From positions 1-60,219 of IMG/VR virus record IMGVR_UViG_3300028393_000074: DNA of 60,219 nt, one strand, 5' to 3'. The notes below the pieces were generated by a model, which saw only the letters and a list, made by a program, of their open reading frames with translations, did not search any database and had not been told where the DNA came from. Position 1 is the stretch's first letter. Each line of letters begins with the position of its first letter. This document shows positions 17,838 through 29,023 of the stretch, piece after piece. The stretch comes from a virus. Both the position numbers and the translations under genes were made by a program.

Positions 17838-19964
17838 ATGCCAGCATTACTAAGCGGATCCTCATTAATCGCCGGGGCTTCAAACAGCTATATTACTCTT
17901 GCGACTGCGCAACCGCAATTACCCGCTACGCCATCTACTAATACTGGTTTTACTGTAATAACGGACATAGTTTACCCATCACAATTAGTCACTAGATATG
18001 CTTCTAGCTTGGGAAATATTCAATTTACTACAGGTACGATGCAGGCAAACTTGCCTAATTTAAATATCAATATTGTTGGTACGGGAACAGGTACAGTTAT
18101 TATATCGGGATCAGTAGCCAATACTAGTTCTGACACAGGTGTACTAGTAGTAAAAGGCGGAGTCGGTATTTCTGAAGGAATACGTACAGGAAAAGATATT
18201 GTAGTCAATGGATTGACTATGGGGCAGGGATATAGTAATCAAATTGGTGGGGTTAACAATATCGTTATCACCGGGACTGCTAGTCCACAACTAAATGCAT
18301 TTCCTGTTGGGCAGGAAAGTATAGTAATTGGATACGATGCTCTTAAAGGTATCGATACTTCTTATAAAGTTATTGCTATTGGTAGGTATGCAGCAAGTAC
18401 TGGTACTCAATTAGAAAATGTGATAGCAATTGGCGATAGTGCTTTAAAAAATATCGGAACTACTCAAACAGAATTTGCTGGATTTATATCGGCAGTTACT
18501 GCGGCAAATACATTAACACTAACAGTATTGAATCACACGCTGTCTACAGGCACAGAAGTATTAATCAAAGATGTAGTTGGCATGACAGAGTTAAATGGTC
18601 AGACTTATTTTGTTGGTGTAATGTCTACATCATCTATAAGATTATATACTGATATTAATTTACAAACTGGTGTTGATGCCAGCACCTATAATGGCTATGT
18701 TAGTGGCGGCAAAATATATAAAACATTATTATGGAATGGCAATTTTGCTATTGGAAATAATGCCGGTAAAAATTTAATCAACGGCGAACAAAACTTTTTC
18801 TTAGGTTATAATCCTGCCCCTAATTTTACCACAGGTAGTTATAACTTCTTCATGGGCCATGATATCGCCCAAAATATGATAACCGGTAATGCTAATATTT
18901 CCATTGGCGGCGACAACATGGTCGATGCCAAAGATAATCAGGTTAATATTGGATCGGTATTTTACTACAACGGCTCTGGTTATTTAGAATTAAATGCAGA
19001 TACTGGATTAGGCTTGGGTACTGAATCAACATCAACAGTTAGTGGCGCATTTAATGTAGATGGCGGTGCGGGCATAAGCGGTAACCTATATGTTGGCGGA
19101 GAAATTCATGTAGTCAGTGCTAGAAATGCAACTACCACTACTGATGGGGCACTAGTGGTAACTGGGGGTGCTGGCATCGGCGGCGACTTATATGTTGGCG
19201 GCACATTACATGCAACTGCTTTATCGTCATTAGTTTCCGGATCTAGCCAACGTGCTGATGAAATTTTAGTAACTCCTACATCGTCAACTAATTATTATCT
19301 AGCATTGACACCTAATATATCCGGATATAATTCAATTTATTCACCTAGCGATATTGAGTACGACGGTTTAAACGATGTACTAATAGTGGGATCTAGGATT
19401 GATGTTACAAATACAACCCCGTCAGCAAATACTTATTCAGGATCACTGACCGTATATGGTGGTGTTGGTATTGGCGGATCACTAAATGTAGAAAATGGTA
19501 TTACGACACAAAATGGTGATATTGGTATTGGCATACAAACCTTAGCTGGTCATGAATATTTTGCAATTCATGTTAATAAATTTACCGGGGCTTTAGAATT
19601 CCATCCTAATAGAGTTACTGTAACTACTTCGACGACCGCAGTGTTTGTAATCGATGACGACGGCGGCCCAACAGTATCTGTTAATCCTTTTAAGGTTACA
19701 AATACAACAGCATCTACTAGTACCACTACTGGTGCGCTGCAAGTATCAGGTGGTGTAGGTATAACTGGCAGTGTATACAGCCGAGATGGAAATCCGGAAC
19801 AAAATTATCTGCTGTATACACCTAAAGTTACTATTACTAATACTGGGTTGCCACCAACAAATCCTAAGCCTGGTGATTTCTGGATAGACACGCAAATACT
19901 AGCCGAGCTTCAATTTATTCAGGACGGTACTAGTACATTCTGGATACAAATTACATCACTATAA
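17838..19964 (+). CDS. Tail fibre protein, modular
   Basis: 708 residues, low charge, rich in Thr/Ser/Gly. It contains about five fibre modules of the type TGALVVTGGAGIGGDLYVGG (near residues 98-118, 390-415, 430-450, 530-555 and 630-655). Between the first two are regions rich in NNAGKNLINGEQNFFLGYN-type turns (residues about 150-380), which resemble the repetitive head domains of trimeric adhesins. The C-terminus has PKPGDFWIDTQ...FWIQITSL, a short aromatic beta motif also seen in sheath and neck proteins. Probable fibre shaft or adhesin. It is tightly packed in the operon, with GAG upstream of the ATG. Confidence 0.7.
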   Translation: MPALLSGSSLIAGASNSYITLATAQPQLPATPSTNTGFTVITDIVYPSQLVTRYASSLGNIQFTTGTMQANLPNLNINIVGTGTGTVIISGSVANTSSDTGVLVVKGGVGISEGIRTGKDIVVNGLTMGQGYSNQIGGVNNIVITGTASPQLNAFPVGQESIVIGYDALKGIDTSYKVIAIGRYAASTGTQLENVIAIGDSALKNIGTTQTEFAGFISAVTAANTLTLTVLNHTLSTGTEVLIKDVVGMTELNGQTYFVGVMSTSSIRLYTDINLQTGVDASTYNGYVSGGKIYKTLLWNGNFAIGNNAGKNLINGEQNFFLGYNPAPNFTTGSYNFFMGHDIAQNMITGNANISIGGDNMVDAKDNQVNIGSVFYYNGSGYLELNADTGLGLGTESTSTVSGAFNVDGGAGISGNLYVGGEIHVVSARNATTTTDGALVVTGGAGIGGDLYVGGTLHATALSSLVSGSSQRADEILVTPTSSTNYYLALTPNISGYNSIYSPSDIEYDGLNDVLIVGSRIDVTNTTPSANTYSGSLTVYGGVGIGGSLNVENGITTQNGDIGIGIQTLAGHEYFAIHVNKFTGALEFHPNRVTVTTSTTAVFVIDDDGGPTVSVNPFKVTNTTASTSTTTGALQVSGGVGITGSVYSRDGNPEQNYLLYTPKVTITNTGLPPTNPKPGDFWIDTQILAELQFIQDGTSTFWIQITSL

Positions 19965-19976
19965 AGAGTTAAAAAT

Positions 19977-20723
19977 ATGGCGTTATTAAATTTCCCCGCA
20001 AATCCATATGTAGGACAACAGTACACGCTTGGCGGAAAAACTTATCAATGGACGGGGTATGCCTGGACCATAGTCAGTCAAGGGTCTGGTAATTTTGATG
20101 GCATAACTATAGGAACAGGTACAGGGGCAGTGTCAATTACTACAGGTACTATTACAATTGGCGGTATTCCTATATTGACAACTGCATCTTTAGCAACCAT
20201 TACATTACAGGCAGTTACTGATAACGGTTCTACAACTACAAATAAAGTATATCTAACTAACACTACAAATTCTACAAGCACTACCACTGGAGCATTACAG
20301 GTAAAGGGTGGTGTAGGTATTGGTGGAGATATAAATGTAGGTGGTACTGTATATTCTGAACACTTACAAATTGCTGATTCAGTATTTGACAGTACTGCGA
20401 CACCGGTTAATACAGCAGTGGCGACCGTGATTGATTCTTATCCAGTTACACAATTTAGAACGTCTAAATACTTGGTGCAAATAGACGACCCATCCACTAA
20501 TAGTTATCAAGCCAGTGAATTATTAATGTTGGTTGCAAATACTGCAAGTGTTTACACTACTTGGGTGACTGAGTATGCTACGGTAAAAAATAATACATTG
20601 CTTGGTCAATTTCAAAGCCAAGTGGTATCACTTATTGGAATTCCGACTGCGCAGTTATTATTCCAAGCAAATGGTGCAACTAGTAAAACAGTAAAAGTAT
20701 TACGTATTGGCATGACACCTTAA
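19977..20723 (+). CDS. Short fibre-like protein
   Basis: 248 residues. It opens with a short aromatic beta motif (NPYVGQQYTLGGKTYQWTGY), then a Gly/Thr segment and one fibre module ([20 protein letters not shown] near residues 101-120). The C-terminal half is a different beta domain (FRTSKYLVQIDDPSTNSYQA, TVKVLRIGMTP). This last domain may be a small carbohydrate-binding or knob domain, but I do not recognise it. The ATG follows the previous stop by 12 bases; no strong ribosome site is seen, so coupling is possible. Confidence 0.6.
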   Translation: MALLNFPANPYVGQQYTLGGKTYQWTGYAWTIVSQGSGNFDGITIGTGTGAVSITTGTITIGGIPILTTASLATITLQAVTDNGSTTTNKVYLTNTTNSTSTTTGALQVKGGVGIGGDINVGGTVYSEHLQIADSVFDSTATPVNTAVATVIDSYPVTQFRTSKYLVQIDDPSTNSYQASELLMLVANTASVYTTWVTEYATVKNNTLLGQFQSQVVSLIGIPTAQLLFQANGATSKTVKVLRIGMTP

Positions 20724-20738
20724 CGGGAAGAAACCAAC

Positions 20739-23700
20739 GTGGCACTAACTCCAGTAAATCAGGATTTTAATGTAAACAACGGACTCGTTGTTTTAGGCAC
20801 AAGTGCGGTTACAAGTTCAACTGATCAGACTAATGCACTACAGGTTAATAGTGGCGCTGCTGTTGCCCAAAATTTAATTGTTGGCACTGACGGAAAAATT
20901 TACGGAAATTTTGAAGTAGTTGGTACTACCACACTAGGCAATACAGTTCTTAGTACATCTACTGTCAGCGGTGATTTAACTGTGACAGGCGAGATAATTG
21001 CAACACGATTAACAATACAATACACTACAGTTACTACCGCATTAGTCACTACTGATGATATAATATCAACTTATAACACTACATCATCTACTGGTACGAC
21101 TACCGGCGCATTGGTCATTGCCGGCGGTGTGGGCATTGGCAAAGATGTATTTGTTGGTGGTAATGTTACTGCTCCTAGATTTTTAGGAACTGCTACTACA
21201 GCAAAAAATTTAGAAGGCGGCAGCACCAATAGTATACCATATCAATCTACTGCCGGATCTACGGTATTTTTACCTGTTGGTTTAGACGGTACTATACTTG
21301 GAGTAGTCGGGCAACAACTGACATGGACTAGCTCTGCAGGTGCGACAGTCGGCAATGCAAACACTGCAACAAACTTAGCAGGCGGAACCAAAGGAGCAAT
21401 ACCTTATCAATCCGATGTTGGCCAAACAGCTTTTGATGCTTCTGGATTGAAATATGTCAGCTCGTTGACACAACTAGTAACCAATAATATTTTAGTAACC
21501 AGTTCAGCATCTGGAACCACTATTGGTGGCGGGGCAATATCAGTCACAGGCGGCGCATATTTTGGAAAAGATGTTTACATCGCAGAGACTGGCATGGGTG
21601 CATTTACTGTAGCAGGTTATGCGGCTATCGGTAAAAGATTAACTATATTAGATTATACAGATGCATCAAGCACTGGCACAGGGGCTTTGATCGTATCTAA
21701 TGGCGGTGCATACATATCTCAGAATGTATATATTGGTAGTACGGTAACTGCTGCCAACGCACGTATTACTTCTTTGGGCAATAATCGGTTAATTTATTCA
21801 GATACTTCCGGAAATTTACAAAATACAGTAGTTACCTATAGCACACAAACGCTACAATTATCTGGAACTATAACCAATGCTCTATATGCAGGTACTGCCA
21901 CTTACGCGATTACCAGTGCATTTGCGACTACTAGCGGATACACATTATCTTTTAATACTGGCACACTAGTAACAAATGCTCTATATGCAGATACTGCCAC
22001 TTACTCGATTACCAGTGCATTTGCGACTACTAGCGGATACACATTATCTTTTAATACTGGCACACTAGTAACAAATGCATTATATTCAGTCACTGCTACT
22101 TATGCAACTATAGCATTGGGGTTTAATACTAATACATTGGTATCATCAGCGGTCACAGCATCTTATGCAACAAATGTACTCGGCGGCTCATATGGAAGTG
22201 TATTATATCAAACAGCAACTAATCAGACTGCTGCATTACCTATAGGCGGCGAAGGTACAATATTAGCGATTGTCAATGGTATATTGGGTTGGGGAAATCC
22301 TTCAGGATTTACAGTAAGTACCGCGACTAATTTTAATGGTGGTCAGGCTGGATCGATACCATTTCAAACGGGCTCTGGACAAACATCATTTGACGATCTA
22401 AACTTAAACTTCCATCTTCCTTATACACCAGATGCGATTTTATCCGCAAATAAATTAGCAGTAACTAGTACTACAAATAGTATTTCATCAATAACTGGTG
22501 CATTAGTAGTATCTGGCGGTGTCGGAGTAAAAGGTGATATCTATGTAGGCGGTGCTATATATTCTAACGGTCAAGCAGTATTAACTGGCGGGACTGGTAC
22601 TGGTTTCGTTAGCAACATAGTTGCAGGTACTGGAATAAGTGTATCCTCATCAACTGGTGCTATCACCATTTCCAATACAGGTGTACTGACGTTAACAGCT
22701 GGTACTGACACATCATTGAGTACTTCGACTGGTAATATTACAGTATGGAATAATAGCACATTACAGAGTGTAACTTCTAGAGGATCAAGTACCAATAGAA
22801 TTATTACAATATCTAATAATACCACTGCATCATCTACACAGTCTGCGGCATTGGTAGTAACTGGCGGAGTTGGTATTGGGCAAAATGTTTATATCGGTGG
22901 CAAGATAAATGTTGGTGGAAACATATTGCCAACAACTAGCACAGTTAGTTTAGGAACATTAGAAAATCCGTTCGCAGATTTATATTTAGGATCTAATTCT
23001 TTAAACATTGATACTGTTAGATTTTCTGGAATTGGATCAACACTAACTATAACAGTAATACCTACTCCACCTACCTATGCTACTATCCCGGCTACATTAA
23101 ATATTGGGAATATTTTAATTACGGGTGCGACTAATTCAACATCAACAAATACTGGATCACTACAGGTTGCTGGTGGCGCCGGTATTGCTAAAGATATTCA
23201 GGTTGGCGGCAGTGCGATAATTGCGAATACATTATCTATATTCAGCACACTATCTAGCACAACAACTATATTCCAAAATGCGTTATACGTAGCAGGTGGT
23301 GTTGGTGTTGGTAAAAACTTACTCGTTACTGGTGAAGCGGTATTCCAAAATAATGTAACATTTAACGGCACAACGACCTATGTGTTGAGTACAAATAGTG
23401 TTTACACTGACAATATTATTGAGTTACATTATCCTAACACTCCGGGAAATACATGGACAGTCAATGATAATAATGATATTGGATTACGATTCCATTATTA
23501 TGATACACAAGATCGAAATGCATTCCTAGGTCGAGATAATGCCACTGGCTATTTAGAATGGCTAGTTAACGCCGGCCCTGATAATACAGCAAACGTCACA
23601 GGTACTAATGGGATATTTAGATTAGGCAGTATTATTTTAACAAATACCACTGCATCAACAAATACAGCTACTGGGGCGCTAACAGTCGTAGGCGGAGTTG

Positions 23701-26700
23701 GAATAGGCGGAGATTTACAAGTTGGTGGCACGATTTATAGAAATGGAATATCTGTAGGTTATGGATATACTGGTAGCGTCGGTCCGCAGGGACCTATAGG
23801 ATATGCAGGAAGTTCCGGTGCAGGTGGTGGCACTGGTTATACCGGATCAATCGGCCCACAAGGACCGCAGGGATATTCGGGATCGGTTGGACCACAGGGA
23901 CCGCAGGGGGTAACAGGCCCGCAAGGACCTCAGGGATATTCGGGATCGATTGGACCGCAAGGCGCAACTGGATATGCGGGTTCAACTGGCACACAAGGAA
24001 TTACTGGTTATACTGGTTCAATTGGATCTACTGGTACACAAGGACCTATAGGATATGCAGGAAGTTCTGGTGCAGGTGGCGGCACTGGTTATACTGGTTC
24101 AATTGGATCTACTGGTACACAAGGACCTATTGGATATGCTGGATCTATTGGCCCACAAGGGCCGCAGGGATATTCTGGATCAGTTGGATCTACTGGTACA
24201 CAAGGACCTATTGGATATGCTGGATCTATTGGTCCACAGGGGATACGCGGGTATGATGGAAGCCGCGGGCCGCAAGGGCCACAGGGCGTAACCGGACCAC
24301 AGGGCCCGGTTGGATACACTGGTTCAATTGGATCCACTGGTACCATAGGATATTCTGGATCAGTTGGATCCACTGGTACTATAGGCTATTCGGGTTCAGT
24401 TGGCGCACAGGGACCTATCGGATACACTGGATCAGTTGGATCTACTGGTACTACAGGTTATGCTGGCTCAGTCGGATCCACTGGTACTATAGGCTATTCG
24501 GGTTCAGTTGGATCTACTGGTACTACAGGGTATGCTGGTTCAATTGGATCCACTGGTACACAAGGACCTATTGGATACGCTGGATCTATTGGCCCACAAG
24601 GGCCGCAGGGATATTCTGGATCAGTTGGATCTACTGGTACACAGGGACCTATTGGATATGCTGGATCTATTGGATATGCTGGGTCAGTCGGATCCACTGG
24701 TACTATAGGCTATTCGGGTTCAGTTGGATCTACTGGTACTACGGGGTATGCTGGTTCAGTTGGCTTAACTGGATCGTTTACAGGTACAACTACATCAACA
24801 GTTTTTATCAATAACACGACTACATCAGTCAGTACAAATACCGGCGCTCTGACCGTAGCAGGTGGTGTTGGCATAGGCGGTGCTGTTTATATTGGGACAT
24901 CTTCCTATATTGCTGGCGCACAGATCATTACCACTGCCACTATTGGAAATTACGCTAGCGGCGGCAGTACTAGTTCAAGTGGTATATCAATATACGATGA
25001 AGGTATTCAAATAGCATCGACAGTGACTGCTCTTAACTTTGTTGGAGACGGCGTTATAGCTACAACTTCAACTGCTGGAGCTATAAAGTTTGTTGGAAAT
25101 ACTCAATGGTTAAGTATTCCATCTGTCGCAGGATTAAATTTAGGCGATCCTAGTTACCCCGGCGCCCTAGACGGGCCAAACTTTACAATTGAATTTTGGA
25201 TGTACGCCACTAGTTCTGCTACCGATGTGTACATAATGGATAAAGATGGGATTGCAGGCCTATCATATGCTGAATACGGATTTAAGTTATCGACCTTAAG
25301 AGTAGTAACATTTTATGTTGGGCATGGTGATAATGCCGGCACCCAGTATGGTGGGGAGCAAAATTTCACAGTAGGCACAGTCGCATTGAATACCTGGTAT
25401 CATGTGGCTGCAACACAATCGGCCACAAATCAAATTAAAACATTCCTTAATGGCACATTAACTGGCACTACTACAAGAAATCAAAGGATGGTTGATGGCG
25501 GTAAAGCGTTATTAATAGGCTGGTGTCAAGATCAAGCAACTAATACTCGATTTACTGGATATCTAACTAACATTCGAATTGTCAAAGGCACAGCACTTTA
25601 TACGAATACCTTTCCATTGCCCGCCGCCGCACTGACCACAGTCACAAGCACTGCACTTTTATTAAATGCCGCCAGTCCTGCATCTTTTCTCGCAGATGGT
25701 AGCACAAATAACGCCAGCATAACCAACAACGGAACAGTCTCGTTTGTCAGCAGCTCGCCACTCTTTGCAGGTGTAACAGTTACTATACCAAGTTTTTCAG
25801 TATCGAGTGTTTCGTCAAATACACCAAGATATCTAACATTCGTCTCCACTACCACTGGATCTGCAAGTGCAGAAACAACAGCTACCGGATTATTATATGT
25901 TGCAAATAGAGGTATAGCTATTGGCACAAGCACAATAACAGCATTAGCTGATCCAATGGGATTGGCCGGAGGTTATATTAGGGGCAAAGTTTTAGATCTC
26001 TACGGTGGTTTATATATTAGACAAGTGGGCTCTAGCATTATTTCGTCAAATTATCTGGGTCAAGGTGTTTACGACAATACCACTTACATTAATGCAGGCG
26101 GCACTAACAATAATTTTATTTGGCAGATAAATGGCGGCCAAAAGATGTACCTATCAAATGCTGGATATTTTGGCATTGGGACATCTCCAATATCCGATTT
26201 ACATTTACAAGGCTCACAATTTAGACACAATGATGTCAGCGGGTGGAACACTTATACATTTACTGTATTACCAGGAGTGGTACAACTAGCATCGACTGCC
26301 AGTATTTCAATTCAGTCAGCTAATGTTTCCATCACTTCAACTGCATCAAGCACCGGTACTACAACAGGAGCATTACAAGTTGTGGGCGGCGTTGGCATTG
26401 GTGGAGATTTATATTTTGGTGGAATAATTTCTGGAGGTGGAGTTAGAACAAGTACTACCACAACTACACCAAATCCTGCAAGCGTAGGAGACGTTTGGTA
26501 TTATCAAGGCACTGATGTAGTTTATAGATACCAATATGATGGAACAACCAGTACATGGGTAGATGTAACTGGACCTAATCTCATTGGATTGTATCAATAT
26601 CAAGGCAATGCTGCATCAACTCCTGCCTATCTATCTGCTGCTTCAGGTAATAATTTTATAACACCATCAGTAGCATGGGCAGCAGCAGCACCTGTAGCAT

Positions 26701-27011
26701 TAACTGATGCAGCGACAATACCTGTGGATTTAAGTGCGGGAATGAATTTTACCTGCCTGTTAACCAGCGGAGTTGGCACAACAAGAAAGTTAGATAATTT
26801 TGTAAATCCTAAACCAGGACAAACTGGATGGATAATGTTTACACAGGGTGCAACTGGAAACAATAATGTCACATTTGGTAATAACTGGCATTGGCCTCTA
26901 GGAACCACTGGAACATTTTCTACATCAACTGCCAACGCCGTAGATATTTTATTTTATACAGTTCTAACACCAACATACTATTTAGGTAATATGGCCAATA
27001 GGGTGGTATAA
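20739..27011 (+). CDS. Giant tail fibre with collagen-like repeats and LamG-like domain
   Basis: 2090 residues from a GTG start at 20739, with GGGAAG nine bases upstream. Domains in order: about nine fibre modules ([20 protein letters not shown] type) across residues 1-1000; a 33-residue tandem duplication near 380-445; collagen-like Gly-X-Y repeats at about 1007-1348 (for example [13 protein letters not shown]); another fibre module; a LamG/concanavalin-like domain at about 1447-1677 ([37 protein letters not shown]); further fibre modules; and a C-terminal knob with [20 protein letters not shown]. This is a long receptor-binding fibre; collagen-like stretches form trimeric shafts, and LamG folds commonly bind glycans. 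Partner and ligand are unknown. Confidence 0.75.
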   Translation: MALTPVNQDFNVNNGLVVLGTSAVTSSTDQTNALQVNSGAAVAQNLIVGTDGKIYGNFEVVGTTTLGNTVLSTSTVSGDLTVTGEIIATRLTIQYTTVTTALVTTDDIISTYNTTSSTGTTTGALVIAGGVGIGKDVFVGGNVTAPRFLGTATTAKNLEGGSTNSIPYQSTAGSTVFLPVGLDGTILGVVGQQLTWTSSAGATVGNANTATNLAGGTKGAIPYQSDVGQTAFDASGLKYVSSLTQLVTNNILVTSSASGTTIGGGAISVTGGAYFGKDVYIAETGMGAFTVAGYAAIGKRLTILDYTDASSTGTGALIVSNGGAYISQNVYIGSTVTAANARITSLGNNRLIYSDTSGNLQNTVVTYSTQTLQLSGTITNALYAGTATYAITSAFATTSGYTLSFNTGTLVTNALYADTATYSITSAFATTSGYTLSFNTGTLVTNALYSVTATYATIALGFNTNTLVSSAVTASYATNVLGGSYGSVLYQTATNQTAALPIGGEGTILAIVNGILGWGNPSGFTVSTATNFNGGQAGSIPFQTGSGQTSFDDLNLNFHLPYTPDAILSANKLAVTSTTNSISSITGALVVSGGVGVKGDIYVGGAIYSNGQAVLTGGTGTGFVSNIVAGTGISVSSSTGAITISNTGVLTLTAGTDTSLSTSTGNITVWNNSTLQSVTSRGSSTNRIITISNNTTASSTQSAALVVTGGVGIGQNVYIGGKINVGGNILPTTSTVSLGTLENPFADLYLGSNSLNIDTVRFSGIGSTLTITVIPTPPTYATIPATLNIGNILITGATNSTSTNTGSLQVAGGAGIAKDIQVGGSAIIANTLSIFSTLSSTTTIFQNALYVAGGVGVGKNLLVTGEAVFQNNVTFNGTTTYVLSTNSVYTDNIIELHYPNTPGNTWTVNDNNDIGLRFHYYDTQDRNAFLGRDNATGYLEWLVNAGPDNTANVTGTNGIFRLGSIILTNTTASTNTATGALTVVGGVGIGGDLQVGGTIYRNGISVGYGYTGSVGPQGPIGYAGSSGAGGGTGYTGSIGPQGPQGYSGSVGPQGPQGVTGPQGPQGYSGSIGPQGATGYAGSTGTQGITGYTGSIGSTGTQGPIGYAGSSGAGGGTGYTGSIGSTGTQGPIGYAGSIGPQGPQGYSGSVGSTGTQGPIGYAGSIGPQGIRGYDGSRGPQGPQGVTGPQGPVGYTGSIGSTGTIGYSGSVGSTGTIGYSGSVGAQGPIGYTGSVGSTGTTGYAGSVGSTGTIGYSGSVGSTGTTGYAGSIGSTGTQGPIGYAGSIGPQGPQGYSGSVGSTGTQGPIGYAGSIGYAGSVGSTGTIGYSGSVGSTGTTGYAGSVGLTGSFTGTTTSTVFINNTTTSVSTNTGALTVAGGVGIGGAVYIGTSSYIAGAQIITTATIGNYASGGSTSSSGISIYDEGIQIASTVTALNFVGDGVIATTSTAGAIKFVGNTQWLSIPSVAGLNLGDPSYPGALDGPNFTIEFWMYATSSATDVYIMDKDGIAGLSYAEYGFKLSTLRVVTFYVGHGDNAGTQYGGEQNFTVGTVALNTWYHVAATQSATNQIKTFLNGTLTGTTTRNQRMVDGGKALLIGWCQDQATNTRFTGYLTNIRIVKGTALYTNTFPLPAAALTTVTSTALLLNAASPASFLADGSTNNASITNNGTVSFVSSSPLFAGVTVTIPSFSVSSVSSNTPRYLTFVSTTTGSASAETTATGLLYVANRGIAIGTSTITALADPMGLAGGYIRGKVLDLYGGLYIRQVGSSIISSNYLGQGVYDNTTYINAGGTNNNFIWQINGGQKMYLSNAGYFGIGTSPISDLHLQGSQFRHNDVSGWNTYTFTVLPGVVQLASTASISIQSANVSITSTASSTGTTTGALQVVGGVGIGGDLYFGGIISGGGVRTSTTTTTPNPASVGDVWYYQGTDVVYRYQYDGTTSTWVDVTGPNLIGLYQYQGNAASTPAYLSAASGNNFITPSVAWAAAAPVALTDAATIPVDLSAGMNFTCLLTSGVGTTRKLDNFVNPKPGQTGWIMFTQGATGNNNVTFGNNWHWPLGTTGTFSTSTANAVDILFYTVLTPTYYLGNMANRVV
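21876..22073 (+). repeat. 99-bp near-perfect tandem duplication
   Basis: Two head-to-tail copies (21876-21974 and 21975-22073) start with AATGCTCTATATGCAG and differ at only a few bases. Each encodes 33 residues containing [21 protein letters not shown] decayed third start follows at 22074. The near identity in a fibre otherwise made of diverged repeats implies a recent in-frame expansion. Confidence 0.85.
23760..24780 (+). repeat. Collagen-like Gly-X-Y repeat tract
   Basis: About 1 kb of short repeats encoding [27 protein letters not shown] and related units in one frame, with many near-identical DNA segments. It lies inside the giant fibre gene. It would form a trimeric collagen-type shaft and is prone to length change by recombination. 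Confidence 0.9.
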
Positions 27012-27012
27012 C

Positions 27013-28995
27013 GTGTTTCCCGGAATCAATCCTAATGCAGTATCTGGTAGCAAGCGGCCCGGCGCTCCTTGTAGTCCAATTGTAACCTCTGTAGTATTCA
27101 CTGCAACTAGTGCCACAGTCACAGTTTCTCCCCCGGATCATAATGGCGGAGCATATATTAGATCATATGTAGTCGTTAGCAATCCGGGAAATTTAATAGG
27201 AGCCGGTTCAAATCCTAATAATATCATAGTTTCAGGCCTGACTCCAAATACAAATTATAATTTCACAGCATATGCGGTAAATGAAATTAGTTCAGGGACT
27301 GTTTCTATTCCTTCGGGAACAATAAAAACTTTGACTGATATACCGACAGCCCCAACAGGAATAATTGCTGCTGCCTCCGGCAGTACTAGTGCGACTGTAA
27401 GTTATACACAATCTTCTAGAGATAATGGTTTAACTATAACCTCATATACTGCGGTCAGCACACCTGGAGGAATTACAGCATCAACCAGCACATCTGTATC
27501 AAGCACGATATATGTTACCGGACTAAATGTTACTACCGGATATACATTTCAAGTGTATGCAACTAACAGCAAAGGCAACAGCCCATATAGTGCCGCAAGC
27601 AATTCGATAACAACATTTGCAGTGGTGCCAAATGCACCAACTATCGGTACAGCAAGTATTGTAAGTGGTAATCAAATCAGTGTAAGTTATACGCCGCCCG
27701 CATACAATGGCGGATCTGCAATCACATCGTATACTGCAATTAGCAACCCCGGTGGCGTCACAGCATCTGCTGCTTCTGGAAATATTGTGTTCAGTATCAG
27801 TAATCTAATCAAGGTAACTACATATACCTTTACGGTGTATGCAACAAACGCCATTGGCAACAGTGCAGTCAGTGGGGCTAGTAATTCAGTAACAACCCCT
27901 GCAGCAGTGCCAGGAGCACCTACCATCTCATCGGTATCATTGACTGCTCCCACATCTATCACTGTGGCATATAATGCTCCGGCTGACGATGGTGGGGCAG
28001 CAATTACTTCTTATACCGCAATCAGCACACCTGGATCAATCTCGGCAACAGCTGCTCGCGCTGGAGGGGGTACGATTGTGGTCACCGGACTGTCCTATAA
28101 TACCAGCTATTATTTTAGGGTATATGCTACTAATAGTATTGGGGCAGGCGCAAACAGTTCAACATCAAGTTATGTAGCCACATGGGGAAGTGCAATATAT
28201 GCTACGTCAGGTAAGAGTGATCTACCTAATACATACAGCTGGGTTGCTCCCCAGGGCGTTGCTTCAGTGAGCGTAGTTGCTGTGGGCGCAGGTGGTGGCG
28301 GCAGGCTGCGAATTGATGGAAATAGTTGGTTCTGCAATGTTGATCTTGTCTCGGGCAAAGGGCCAGCAACGGGTACCAGTTTAGGAAGTTCCCGTTATCA
28401 GGATAACGGCGGCACCTATGTTGGTGACGGCGGCGGCCGTGGCGGAGTCGGTGGCTCTTATACAATTAATGCCAATCTCTTCCACGAGGGAGCAGGTGGT
28501 GGCGCAGGCGGATATACTGCTGCTGGCGGAGCTGGTGCAAATGGGCGCAGCGGCTGCATCGGCGGCACTGGCTCTGACGCTGTCAGCGGAGGTGGCGGAG
28601 GTGGTGGAGGTGCAAATAACTATCCATCAGGCCGGAGAGATGGTGGCGGCGGCGTTGGATTATATGGACTGGGTCTCACCGGCGCCGCCGGCGGCAAGGG
28701 TGGTAGTGGCGGGGGAGATACATATGGTACTTGTCTACAGGGATGCGGTGGTAATTACGGAGGCGGTGGTGGAGCATCTTTTGGCAAATTCGGCTGCGGC
28801 GCCGGTGGGGGTGGTGGACTAGGTTGGAAAAATAATATTACAGTGACACCGGGACAAACATACACAGTCCAAGTCGGCGCTCGGGGCGCGGACGGACGGT
28901 GCAGGGGCGGAGCCGGTGCAGTACGCATAGTGTGGCCTGCTTCGAGTTCTGGCGGAAATCGCGAATTCCCGTCAACCAACGTGTCAGCTCCATAA
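27013..28995 (+). CDS. FN3-repeat and glycine-rich adhesin
   Basis: 660 residues from a GTG one base after the previous stop. Residues about 18-395 form four fibronectin-III-like domains, each with a Pro-rich start, a SITSYTAxSxPGG-type strand and NTxYxFxVYATNSxG (for example ITSYTAISNPGGVTASAASG; YTFTVYATNAIGNS). Residues about 400-420 (TYSWVAPQGVASVSVVAVGA) start a glycine-rich domain to about 645, with runs of six to nine glycines and several Cys pairs. Such Gly-rich domains resemble the receptor-binding tips of T-even gp38-type adhesins and other phage Gly-rich fibre domains. Probable fibre-tip adhesin for the preceding giant fibre. Codons in the Gly tract are GC-rich compared with neighbours. 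Confidence 0.65.
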   Translation: MFPGINPNAVSGSKRPGAPCSPIVTSVVFTATSATVTVSPPDHNGGAYIRSYVVVSNPGNLIGAGSNPNNIIVSGLTPNTNYNFTAYAVNEISSGTVSIPSGTIKTLTDIPTAPTGIIAAASGSTSATVSYTQSSRDNGLTITSYTAVSTPGGITASTSTSVSSTIYVTGLNVTTGYTFQVYATNSKGNSPYSAASNSITTFAVVPNAPTIGTASIVSGNQISVSYTPPAYNGGSAITSYTAISNPGGVTASAASGNIVFSISNLIKVTTYTFTVYATNAIGNSAVSGASNSVTTPAAVPGAPTISSVSLTAPTSITVAYNAPADDGGAAITSYTAISTPGSISATAARAGGGTIVVTGLSYNTSYYFRVYATNSIGAGANSSTSSYVATWGSAIYATSGKSDLPNTYSWVAPQGVASVSVVAVGAGGGGRLRIDGNSWFCNVDLVSGKGPATGTSLGSSRYQDNGGTYVGDGGGRGGVGGSYTINANLFHEGAGGGAGGYTAAGGAGANGRSGCIGGTGSDAVSGGGGGGGGANNYPSGRRDGGGGVGLYGLGLTGAAGGKGGSGGGDTYGTCLQGCGGNYGGGGGASFGKFGCGAGGGGGLGWKNNITVTPGQTYTVQVGARGADGRCRGGAGAVRIVWPASSSGGNREFPSTNVSAP

Positions 28996-29001
28996 TAAAT
29001 A
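28996..29001 (+). promoter_or_regulatory. Late-type promoter box inside the fibre run
   Basis: AATAAATAGTA, immediately after the stop of the FN3 gene. Predicted start near 29007, with the leader AAGGATTTAA before the ATG at 29024. Confidence 0.45.
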
Positions 29002-29023
29002 GTATGGTAATCAAAGGATTTAA

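Noticed and set aside
24089-24373. Long minus-strand frames rich in Pro inside the collagen region
   Set aside because: They are mirror frames of the Gly-X-Y repeats with no promoter or start signal.
23760-24780. Short repeated units resembling a CRISPR array
   Set aside because: The units are contiguous, vary in length and stay in one open frame encoding Gly-X-Y repeats; there are no spacers or cas genes.
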